The position numbers and the translations under genes are program-made. From Unio delphinus (lineage: Eukaryota > Mollusca > Bivalvia > Unionida > Unionidae), in contig JAQISU010000246.1 in NCBI GenBank assembly GCA_029339505.1, positions 2,196,501-2,260,500 on the forward strand: 64,000 nucleotides of DNA. The letters run 5' to 3'. Every line of letters starts with the position of its first letter. Positions within the stretch are counted from its first letter, which is position 1. A model generated the notes under the pieces. That model made no database searches, was not told where the DNA came from, and was given only the letters and a program-made list of their open reading frames with translations. This document shows, one piece after another, positions 1-13,151 of this stretch.

Positions 1-859
1 ATTTGATTGCAAAAATGATTGCATCCATTTGTATCTTCTTACGAAATGCAGAAGTTTCTATTCAGCTTCCAAGAAACCCGCAAGGGCTATTGGTCAACAC
101 CAAATGCATGTCTGTCTGTATGTACGTGTCTGTACTTATTCACGTATTTTGTTCGTATGTACAACTATTGAAATTGCGTATAATAATGACCTTATCCATC
201 AGAATATGTTATTCTTACAAACGCAACAGTCGTCACACAGGAAACACTGAAAAAATCTCTTCTTTTAGGTATTTGATTACATATTCAAATTAATGGACGA
301 TGTTAAGTTCAGGATAACTGCCTGAACAAAGTTAAATTCCTACATCACAGATACAATCGGTTTTGCTTTGCTGTCTCATTGTGTTTGTATATAATGTTAA
401 ATTACTACTGGATGGATATATATATTTAATTTTTTAAAAAATATTTTTGTTACCAAGTATCAATAAGTGATCGAATATCGGGCACGAATGAATGCTTATC
501 TGTGTTCTGTTAGCACTGAAATTCTTTTATTAATTGCTAAAGGACACACAGACAGAGGCTTACGTTTGGTTGTGCCTTTATAAAATTAATTTTGATTATT
601 ATAGTAGTTGGATTCAACATTCAGGTTCATTCAAAGATAATTTTTATTGGAGAACGGGATAACACCAGACTCAGCACTGAGCATAGTATGATGCCCTATC
701 CACCCACCCCCCCAACCCCCGACCCCCAACCCAAACAAAAACAAAATGTGAAACTTAGCAAAACACCAATATCAAATATTACAAATATGGGAAATTACTA
801 ATGTTACCATCATTCCAAATCAAAATATTGAAATGGTCATTCAGTTGTATCGTCAACAA
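1..859. other. non-coding, no gene seen
   Basis: AT-rich sequence with short chance ORFs only. A C-rich patch near 690-730 encodes a low-complexity proline run in one frame. I see no motif, splice-bounded exon or transposon protein here. Confidence 0.5.
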
Positions 860-1450
860 TTAATTTGATTCTTTTTCTGCTGCCATGTTGGGTCTGCCTC
901 AGTAGGTTTCTCTTGCAGATCGGCCATAAGCGGAAGGTTTTCAGTGGTCACGTGGTTCTCTCAGTAGTACAGTTCAGAGTAGTACTCCACCCAACGCTCC
1001 ATCTGCTTGACCTGCAGACTGCAGTGGTGCTATCACTTTATTCGTGGGACCCATTGTTTTCTTAATGATATTGTACATGCCTCTGATGTTTCCGATATCT
1101 GCTGGTGACTGGATGCTCTGACAGAGTATTCATTGGCGCACTGCCTTGCTAACCTCTGCACTTTGTTTATGGTAGACCTGAATGCCTGTAGAGTCCTCTA
1201 GCGGCGGAGAGTTGGGGTGGGGGTTGTATTCCTGGTGAGCACTGCGACACCCTTATATGGATGGCGTGAGTGTGGCGAAGTTAGCCTCAAGCCAATCGTT
1301 GTTCCTTGACTCCTTCTTACCAAAGATCAGTGTGGCTGTGATGTACACAGACTCTCTGATGTGATCCTAACTCTCATTGGCATTGCCGTTGAAAGGTTAA
1401 TAATTAAACGTCTTGGAAAGGGCATAAGTGAATTCCTCAGCCTTATCTAG
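860..1450 (-). pseudogene. decayed RTE-type LINE fragment (region between endonuclease and reverse transcriptase)
   Basis: Read on the minus strand this gives broken pieces of the linker between endonuclease and reverse transcriptase of an RTE retrotransposon. The recognisable pieces are HIRESVYITATLIFGKKES, then NDWLEANFATLTP, then NIRGMYNIIKKTMGPTNK, in that order. The run around NIRGMY..IKK.MGPT is characteristic of RTE elements of the type often mis-annotated as craniofacial development protein 2-like. Several stops and frameshifts separate the pieces. No start or end of the element is visible. An RTE fragment on the opposite strand begins about 400 bp downstream, so the two form an inverted pair of partial copies. 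Confidence 0.7.
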
Positions 1451-1574
1451 TTATATATTGACTAATCACAAGTCGAATTAGAATTACTAATCATTTAATA
1501 AACTTACACTACTGGCATGCAAATAAACCAGTATTACCTCCAGGTGTATTGGATTTTTTCCTCCAAAAGTAGTC

Positions 1575-1785
1575 CAAGGTCCCCCAATTGACCGAGTGGT
1601 CTAAAGCGCTCTCCGTTACGGATCAATGCCATCTCATCTCTGTCTGCATGGACTCGAGTCTCAGATTCTGCAAGTGTAGGAATGTAAGAAAGCGTGCCAG
1701 TAGCTTCTTGTGGGTCGTTGCTTCTTTCCGGGAGATTTCCTGAAAAATAGCGTTAAACTTTACAATAACAAGAACAACAGTTGTC
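1575..1785 (+). repeat. tRNA-derived SINE
   Basis: The head resembles a tRNA (Leu/Ser-like) with an A box TGACCGAGTGG at 1589-1599 and a B box GGACTCGAGTCTC at about 1650-1662, which is the internal RNA polymerase III promoter spacing. The tail reads AGCGTTAAACTTTACAATAAC, resembling the 3' ends of molluscan SINE and LINE families. It is not a functional tRNA gene: I cannot fold a clean acceptor stem and the sequence continues well beyond tRNA length. Confidence 0.6.
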
Positions 1786-1859
1786 CAAAATTACTTGTAC
1801 AAGTCATCCTTGAAGTGATACTTTTTGTTTGAGGTTTTCATTTCCTGAACTGCAACTGA

Positions 1860-3126
<1,267 letters not shown>

Positions 3127-3454
3127 AGTTAAAATAGATCACATTAAGGAAAACAAAGACCGATATCATCTAAAATGAGTCATAAGCGATCTGTTGGATC
3201 GGGTTTTCCGGTTGCGCTATCCTGTATATTCAGGGGGAGTAACTGACTTTGATATTCCATTCATTGGTTATTAATGTACATATCATATTTGGATATTGTT
3301 AAGGTCTTTTGTGATACATACATGAATCCATTGATAACAAAGTATAATAATTTCATGTTTTAAACCCAGTGTGTGGAAAAGGTGTTTCTAAGGATTCAAT
3401 AAGTATGTATTTGATTATGCATTTTTTCTTAAAAATTAAAATAATTATATTCAG

Positions 3455-3582
3455 GTGGAGAAGGGGAAACTGTACGAGATTGTAGTCACCACGTGGGACG
3501 GACTATATAGGTACCGATCTCAGGACATCGTACAAATAACTGGCTTCTATGGAACAACGCCCATGTACAAATTCGTACAGAG
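3455..3582 (+). CDS. GH3-like gene, exon encoding the GLYRYR block
   Basis: Acceptor TATTCAG before 3455, donor AG|GTGAGT after 3582, 128 bp open in phase 0. The product begins VEKGKLYEIVV and ends MYKFVQR. TWDGLYRYRSQDIVQITGF aligns with the conserved GH3 segment that precedes the C-terminal domain. This exon alone supports the family call. Confidence 0.85.
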
Positions 3583-4441
3583 GTGAGTAGTAGAGAATTG
3601 CTATCTCTATTTCAAATTTCATACTATCATTCAGTTATATTTGTCATATTTTGCGACTACATGTATTTCGATGGTTATACATTAACTGAAACAGAAATTG
3701 AAATCTCTTACCCCAGTTTCTGTCAGATTTTCAATTACGAGTATCAAAGCTTTTGTTTCGCAAGAATGTTGCGAAATGTGCGATGGAAGATCCATCTGCA
3801 TGTACAGTCACCTTTCTAATTTATGCTATCGTTTCAATTACCTTTGATGTTACATTTCTGATTTATTTCATTATTCCAGTTACTTTTGCAATTACCTTAT
3901 TTATTTCATTTTTTAAAATACATTGCATTTACCTGGTTTATTTAATCCTTCCAATTACTATGTCAAACCTATTTCTAACTGAAATTAACAAACTATTTTA
4001 GCTGATGATTACGTCATATTAATGATGAGCCTTGTTTCATGGGTAAAGCATCACACAGTCGTTGGGACGTTGACATAATCCAATGACATGGTAAAGATAG
4101 CTCTTTCTCTCATTTTTATATATGTGCGACACATTTTGCCCATTTGAGGAAGTCATGTGATATGTGGCTTTTTTCATGAATGCATCATTTTGTTTTCTTG
4201 TCTAGAACTATGATAGGAAATCTATTTTCATTTCCCAGCTCCCTCTCTCTTAAACTTAGTTGAAACAAATTATATATGCTAAATTATGCACGAGGGGGTC
4301 AGGCTACAAGTTCTCACCAAATTAGATAAGCGCGTCTCAATACAAATACAGTGGTCTAATTTAATCAAACACAACAAGCAGCTGAATAAAACAATTAGGT
4401 CCCCAACAAATTAGGTGTGCTGATAATTATATTATAAAGCT

Positions 4442-4504
<63 letters not shown>

Positions 4505-7500
4505 AGACTCGGAAGTCAGCAATACCGTTGATACATTCAAGAAATAATAACGGTCTTTGAACTGAACCATGCAGCACTCCAACTGAAACATACTGAATTG
4601 TAGATTACGAGAATTGTATTGTAACAGTTTGTATTCTGTCTTATATATAGTTAATGAACCAATTAATCGAACCTGTCATTACCGTAATTCACGTTTATGG
4701 ATAAGCCCTTTTTTAAGATCGGTGGAATTTATTTCGATATAAAAATATTACACAGGTGTCTTCTCCACGATTGAATGTTTCAAAAATAGTACGGTACTAC
4801 TACTACTACTACTACTACTACTAATAATAATAATAATAATAACGCGGAATTTGTAAAGCGCATAATCTTTAGACGTTCTAAGCGCAGTACAACATTAGAC
4901 AACACCTATAATATACAAAAAAACAAATTATATGATTAAACAAAAAAAAAAAGAAGACCATGAATCTAGAAAACATTAAAAAAAACTAAAACTATGTAAG
5001 GTAGGAAACATTATTAGGTCTTTAAGTTTGTTCTTGTGGTCAAAATAGGTGAGATGTAAGAGCACTACTGAATGGGATCAAAGAGTCTTTGTGTCTAAGT
5101 TCAGTGGGCAAATTTCCGCGTTGCTAGGCCTGGTATGCAAAAGAACGTTATCCGTATGACTTTGTTTTCATAGCAGGAATATTGAGTGTACTTTTTCCAG
5201 AAGAGGAGCGTAAGTATCGTGTTGGTGTGCACACGTTGCACCGAAACAATTGTTGTCTTTTGATTCTTCATCGAATGGGTAGCCAGTGTAGGGTACACAA
5301 AAGCGGGGAGGTGTGCTCTGATCGTGGTACTCTAAGGATGATGCGAGCAGCTGTAGTTTGAACTTTTTGAAGTTTCTGGAGCATATATTGATATGAAACT
5401 TACATAACTGAGTTTCAGCAGTCCATATCTATCATTTGGTACACGGAAGAGTGATCTTGGAAGAAAGGCAAATTTACATCTTGTAAATCTGATCATTTTC
5501 ATGTAAATAATTGTAAATCTCTGTTTGAAAATGTCTCTTTACATGATTGTGCTTAATCATGTGAGTAAATAAATGGTTCTTTAACTAGATTATCATTTTG
5601 CGAAATGTTTTAGTGCATTGCTAATTCTAAAGCGGTTTTCCAGAGAAAGGCAGCTACTTCATTTGGGGAGGGTGTGGTGGAGTGGATTTGCTCCCACTGA
5701 AGTTGCATGGGCTGAATAATTACTGTAGCTATAAGAAAAAACTAACAAGCCCGTAAATTTATGCTCCCCCCCCCCCCCCCCCCCCGCCCATGAAAAATTG
5801 AATTGATGTCCCTGGATAACAGGTGTAAATTTTTATTTCTCAGAGATTTTTTGAATAAAATACATACAGGTATAAGACATTTATAAGAACTGGCGATGCT
5901 GCACACTTTATTTAGATAATTGTGAATGATTTTATCAGAGCCGAAACCTTCATTCAGAAGAATGTTGTCGTCGAGTCTAGAATTTCCTGTTCCCTTACAA
6001 TGACCATTGTCAGTTTGTTAATTGTGCGAAATGGTAATTCTGGTAGAGCTACATCGGTATGGTTCTTTATGGAGATAAATGAAACAAGAAATTAAATACT
6101 CTACCATTTCTAAATCGGAGAATGCAGTATTCAAACGTGTCATTATTTTCCTTGAATACTAGATGTGATTTAGTAAAGGATAATTTTTGTTTGACTAAGT
6201 GCCGGGTTAGCCTCAAAAAGTCGTTTGAGTTGGTTCTGAGAGTATTAAACTTTTCATTACATTTAAAATAAATTTCCTTGTAATTTTTTTTTAACTTTAT
6301 TCTGAACTTTTATATTTAGGACTTTCTCCTCGGTTGTTTGTTCTGATCAAGTTTTTATCAACCGATCTCTGTTTCTAGTCTTTCTTCCAAAGCTTCTATC
6401 ATACCAAGCCTTATAGGAATACATCTGTCAACCATATCTAGTAAGGTGGGTGTAAACAGATTGTTGCATCGTTCAATTCGGGCACTGACTATAACTTTAT
6501 ATCCAAAGTTTATTATTAAACTATCAAGCCTGCGAAAGTCGTCATATTTTTAATGTCATGATATCCTTATAAAACAAGAATTTGATTTCCATATAATTTG
6601 GTTATTAGATAGGTTCTTCGGTGGACACTTATTAACATATCAGTAAAATATATCAAGAATTTAAATTTCTTCATTGGATAATAACAAAACAGGATCGAGC
6701 ATGGATGCTGCATGACTAATTACTGTTTGGTGTATTTATCAAATTTTTAATACCAGTTTCCCCCTTGGCAGTTTAGATCGGAATTTAGGAAGTTCTCATT
6801 TAGGCCACGAAAACAGATCGGGTTTTAAGAAATAATGAGGGTTCGTCAACGATATCACAAAAATACTTTACTTGAAAAGACTACAATGACTTTGAAATAT
6901 TTTAACAATATATTGAAAACCGAAGAATACAATCAAAACAAAAATTATTAGATTCAAAGACTTTTACTGACGTGACCACTGGGATGGAAGAGAACAAGAT
7001 GCGTTAGAGGTGGTTCAGACCTCTCTGGTCAATCTTCTCTTCAACCAAGTCTATCAAATCAAATAAAAAAAAATCTTTAACTGAATTTTAATGTCATTGT
7101 TTTATTTCTCACGTTTTCATATCGCTTGACTAGATAAATTGTTGGTCCAGAGTTAAAACAGACATCTGATTTTCTCTCCCCAAAACCGTTTCATATTTAA
7201 TTTTTCTTTACAAAGGTTTGCATAAACTTTAAGGTGCTTGTGAGGTTATGTTTGCGGTATTTCTATAGTAACTGAAAAGCTATTTCACCCCATGAAACAC
7301 AAATTCTGAACCTTAGGATGTTTTCGACATTTACTTATAAAGTTTTTAAAAACAATAGTATGTGGTACATCAAATGACGATTATTCATTAGGTTTATATT
7401 CATTATTTTGCGTAATGGTTTTCATTTATTGGCATTATTTGTTTTACAGGACTGGAGAAACATTATCTTTGGATTCTTTTATGGTCCACGTGCACAAAAT

Positions 7501-10500
7501 AGCCGGTGCTATAGATGAAATATCCCGGAAGTGGACTGATAAAACCGTATACGAATACACAGCAGTAGAAAACTGTTATGCGGAAAATATAGAAGGTATT
7601 CATGACCTTTTAGGGACAAGATTGATAGGTACGTTTGACTTGCCATTAATCTAGGGACAATATAAATGGAAAAGGTAGTGTGACATCACGATGCGGGAGA
7701 TTAGTAACAATATTGCAAGTGGGTGACCTGAATACGCGTTACACTAGTGAGAGAAAATATAGGAGTTATAGAGGATCTCAGATGGGTAACATCTAATATT
7801 GAAATTATGAAACGAGTTGAATAATGTCCAGCTTTTGCGAGCCTTGCTTTTTATTTCAGTGTAAATTATTTATATAGAACGAAGGACGAATACTTTCGTT
7901 CATTCTGACAGACGGGGCCCTTTTATTGGTTGTGCATTCAATATAGTTCAAAACAAAGTTAAATAGTAAAAATAGATTGTACTTTTTTTACAAGCAGAAA
8001 AAGCTTCCATCCATTTTATAAGGACCAAACCATTTTTTAACACAGAATGATCAATGTGATGTGATGCCACGTTGTTTGATACGTAAACACTAGACCTGGA
8101 GTACATGTTTACCCTAACAATTTCTCTTTCAGAAATAAAAATTATATGGTTGCGATTTTATGTGAAAAATAATTACTGGATGCAGACATTCCCACATTAA
8201 CTGCAATGCATTTGTGATCGGATAGTTCCAGTGTATGAATAGAACAATATATTATTCAGAAGACATTAATAAATTTCTTTTTGAGTCGGATTTGTATCCC
8301 ATATATACTGCATCAAGATGCTGTGGTTGGATAAAGTTCTGTCATGAGACCCATTTATGTCCAAATTCTTCTGTGAACTGAGATGAGTTTATTGCTTCTG
8401 TAAGTTACCATTTAAACCACGCTTGTATATACGGTCGATTCTATATCTATGTTACAGATATACCGCTCCCTACCAAAACCCCTCCATCGAATAAGCAACA
8501 CCCTTAGTTTTAAGTCTTATTGTATTTTTAAGCCAATTTTCTCATTCTCATTATGTTTGTGTTATACATGACATAACAAAGCCAACACTCCCAACACGTG
8601 TTACAAAATGCAGTAAGGGCGCAGAGTAGTTCTTCCAAAGTGACATGTGACATCACATTTACTGTATAGATGCGCTAATGTATGTGCGCAGTAAATCAAT
8701 GCGACATGGTTTTAAAACATGACCTAAACTAAGAAGACGATGATTTGGGGTGCACAGGCTGTGGAGCCCAGAAGCAATGGTATAGCAGCAGCTATCAAAG
8801 TAAACTCACTCCTGCTTCCTGAAAAAGACAATTGGAATTGGAATATATTTGGTTTTCTCTCTACTTCCCAAGAATTTGTTTCAGTACCAGTACCCTTACC
8901 ACCTTTTTTTTTTTTACTACACGTCGAGGATTTTAAGCAGAAACAGAAAGAAGAATTAGAAAACGTTAGACAGCAACAGAAAGAAGCAGAACAAGCTTTT
9001 CTCCTCCATCTGCAGCAACGAATTCGACTAACGTAGTTATGTGAGAAAGCTTGCCAGAGGCAATTCCGTTGAGGAATATAAAATCTACACCAATAGTAAT
9101 AGCTTTGATAAAGTTTATTACTCAGTATGGCCTTTCCCAATCTATTCAGTCTGATCAAGGTTCAAACTTCATGTCTGGAAATTTCCAACAAGTTATGTAT
9201 GAATTGGGCATTCAGCAATTCAAACCTTTTGCCTATTACCTTGAGAGCAATGGGGCATTAGAAACATTCCATCAGACGTTGAAAAATATGATCCGATCAT
9301 ATTGTTTTGATACGAATAAAGATTGGGATGATGGCATTCATTTACTCTTGTTTGCTGTTAGAGAATCAGTTCAAGAATCTTTAGGCTTCAGTCCCTTTGA
9401 ACTGGTTTTTGGACACACTGTGCGTGGACCATTGAAGTTATTTAAAAAGAAACTTCTCTCTAATGAAGATACTGAGATCAATTTTCTTGATTATGTTTCC
9501 GATTTTAGATGCAAATTGTCAAAGGCATGTGAGGTCGCAAGAGCAAATCTGCACTCTGCTCAATCTAAAATAAAATCAAGATATGAAAAAAAAAATCGAA
9601 GGAAAGGAGTTTTCAGCCTGGTGATAGAGTCCTGACTCTCTTACCAATGCAACAAATTCCTCTTCAGGCCAAATATTATGGTCCCTACACAGTTGACAGG
9701 AGAATTAATGACTTAAATTACATCATTAATACTCCTGGGAGGCGCAAACAAAAACAACTGTGCCATATAAACATGCTAAAAGAGTATATTGAAAGAGATA
9801 GCCATGTTAAACCTGTAATTAATTTAGTTGTACCTGTCCCACTCAGTGAACGAATATCATCAGATTCTACTGATATTGAAATGACGAATATTTGTAATTC
9901 AGAAATTATGAAATATCTAGACCAGAAACTTTCACATTTGCAAGTGCAAGAAATAAATGAACTGAAACAGTTATTATTTGAATATGAGTACTTATTTCCA
10001 GATGTTCCTACAAGGCCAAACAAAATTTTTAATGACGTTGAAATCGTAAATTCTAAACCTGTCAAACAACATCCAAACAACATCCATACAGGATGAATCA
10101 ACGTAAACAGGAATACTTAAAAAACTAAATTCAATATTTGCTGGAGAATGATTTTATCGAGCCCAGTAAAAGTGATTGGAGTTCACCATGCATACTTGTT
10201 CATAAACCAGATAAAAGTTTTCGTATATGCACTGATTATAGGAAGGTGAACAGTGTGACAAAACATATTCATTCCCATTACCAAGAATTGACGATTGTAT
10301 TGATAAAATCGGGTATGCCAAGTATGTCACCAAATTTGACCTTCTGAAAGGATTTTGGCAGATTCCACTAATGGAAAGAGCAAAGGAAATCTCGGCATTT
10401 GCGACTCCAGATGTACTTTACCAATATAAAGTAATGCAATTCGGGATGAAAGGGTCACCAAGTACATTTCAACGTCTCATGAATATGATCACCTCTGGTC

Positions 10501-13079
10501 TAGAAAATTATGATGCCTATATAGATGACGTCATCGTCTACAACGACACCTGGATAGAACATCTAGCAACAATTCGAAAATTTTTTGACAGACTCACTGA
10601 TGCATGTTTGACAGTTAATTTATCTAAAGGTGAGTTCTGCCATGCTAGTGTGGCTCTTTTAGGACATATTGTGGGACATGGACAAGTTAAAGCATTAGAT
10701 TACTAAGGTGGAATTTGTTATTGCAGAAATATAATCTTGACATCTGGCACATCGAGGGAAAAGATAATTTAATAGCAGACGCTCTTTCCCGTGTTTAACA
10801 ATATATTATATTATACACACTGTGTAATTTATACGAATTCTTTTAACCTCAGGTGTAAATTGGTTTGTGGTAAAAAGAAAGTTTTATCATATAAACCTTT
10901 CTTTTTATTTTATGGGGGAAAGAGTTACGTGTATTTGATTTGGGTCATTTATTTTATATTTTAATTGTTTGTTTGTCAGATTCAAATTTGACATTTATAT
11001 TTAAGATTAATTTATTGGTAGATATTTTTTTTAGAAAGTGGGATGACATGTATTCTTAAGAATAAACACCAGGCGTTGACCTCATTTCTGACCTGGCATC
11101 AAAGTTGTAAACAAACTTTTAAAATGATTGGTTGATTCCAAAGATATAATGAAGCTTTGTTATAAACATCTTTTTATTTTTAGTTGGGTCATATGGTATG
11201 TACGTGATTTTTTGAACGTAAATTTGTTCTAAAAGATTATAGAAGATCACGTGACCCCATTCTTGTTTACGTAAAAACAGGTATATAAATTATGTTTTGG
11301 AGCAAACTATTTAGTAGAACTTGGGCTGTTAGAATATTAAGTTGTGTCGTTTTGAGTTATTTTAAATTACCTTGTATTGGAAATTATTTCAATTCGTTTG
11401 TTTCAAGAGGATTTATTTTGTTTTTTATCTGGAAAAGAATTGTGCTCATAGCATTTTATTACCAAGAACTGACTTCATCACGTGACATCGTCTTCCATCT
11501 TGGATACTTCGCTGGGATTCGAACTTCGAATTATTTGGACATTTTATTACCAGGACTTTTGCAATTTCTCTAGTGGATAATATTTTGAATTATTTTTGGA
11601 TTAATTTTGGAATTGATTCTTAAAACCGTAAGTTTAGTTTTCTTTTCCGGAAAATATTTGTGCTCAATAAATTGTTTATGAAGTTTTTACAAGCCTGTTA
11701 TTCTCACTCGTTCTATGTTACTGTTTATTCGAGCCTAAGCACGTAACATAGAAATTTGGAGCTCGTCCGAGATTGGGATCAATTGGAATTTGGATAGAAT
11801 TTTTTTCAGAAAACTTTTCTTTTAAAGTTGATTCAACTTGCCAGAAAATATGATCTTTCTAAAGTCAAGGCTTCTTTAACGAAACAAGATATCAAAACGA
11901 TTTTGGTCCAATATTTGGTAAAAAAGAATGTTTTGGAAAAAAGTACTTTGATTTCGGTCAGTAAGTCTGCACCAGATTCTGACATTAAAATAAAGAAATT
12001 AGAATTATAATTCAAGATGGAATTAGAGTTGTAGAAGTTGGAATTTCAGGAAAGGGAGAAAGAAAAACAATTACAATATTACAAAGAGGAGAAAGAAAGA
12101 CAATTAAAATATGAAAAAAAGGGGAGAGAGAGAAAAGAAAGAGAAAAAGAAAGGGAAATTGAATTACAAAAAGGCAAAAATGGCGTTCAACCCTACAACA
12201 ACAACAACCAACTCGGGTACGATTATTGTTTGAAAAAGGATCCCGAGTTTAAAGGTATCTGAACTCGCGTAACAATTTGTACGCATAATTGACAAATGCC
12301 ACATGTTTGCTGTACGAATCAGAGGAGGAGAAACAAGAAGAAATAAAATAATTTGACGTGTGTGTGCAAATATCCTCCACTTTTAGCAGATTTCTTGTAA
12401 TAGCTGAGAGAACACATCGACGTGTACAACACCCGACAATACGAAGGACAGATCAAGTGCAAAGTCTTGCCTCCCATGGACTTGTACCGTCCCGTTTTAC
12501 CTCACCACTGCCAAATTAAAATGATGTTTTTCTTGTGCTATACGTGTGACGAAAAAGTGCGTGCAAGATCGGTCTTGTCGACACACCCAGGAAGAACGTG
12601 CCTTGACAGAAACGTGTTTCAACGTTTAATTGTTACATGTTCTGGACCTGGGATACCAACTGTAAAACGTATACCAAATTTACCACCTTCCAAGAGTGGA
12701 AAATACCACAAAGCGGACGAGTCACATAAAGGCATTTTTACAGACTACGTAGATGTCTTTTTGAAACTGAAACATGAAGCGAGCGTCAATCCTTCATGGT
12801 GCCTCACTCCAGAAGACCAATATAAATATAAAAAAAAGAATACTAGGAACAGAAATGCATCACTGTTGACCACGTGGAGAAAAATGAAGGAAAGCGATTG
12901 TTTGCTACTTCTATATGAATCTCGACAAACACATATACATGTAACACGTGGATATCGTTCGCGAGAACAAGATCTTAGAGAATTACGAGGAAGAACGGGA
13001 CTTTGTAGATGCCGAAGAATTTGGAAATGTCATCACTGCGGCTAACGTGAGAACACATGCTCGCTTAAAATAAAATAGA

Positions 13080-13151
<72 letters not shown>

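Larger units (their letters stand above)
9042..10798 (+). mobile_element. Ty3/gypsy retrotransposon pol remnant, Gmr1-like order (integrase then reverse transcriptase)
   Basis: Plus-strand frames read in order: integrase core (9051-9635), integrase C-terminal domain (9640-9800), a linker, reverse transcriptase (about 10085-10700) and the last ~25 residues of RNase H (about 10722-10795). The LTR follows about 125 bp later. Ordinary Ty3/gypsy elements have reverse transcriptase and RNase H before integrase. The reversed order is the defining trait of the Gmr1-like group described by Goodwin and Poulter. The 5' part of pol, with the first catalytic Asp of integrase, is absent. RNase H is almost wholly deleted. 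Frameshifts lie near 9600 and 10090 and after 10347. The copy is dead. Confidence 0.85.

Noticed and set aside
1587..1662. Functional tRNA gene
   Set aside because: A and B boxes are present but no clean cloverleaf; the sequence continues as a SINE body.
8724..9158. 144-codon minus-strand ORF
   Set aside because: Antisense to the integrase start and a poly-T run; no motif.
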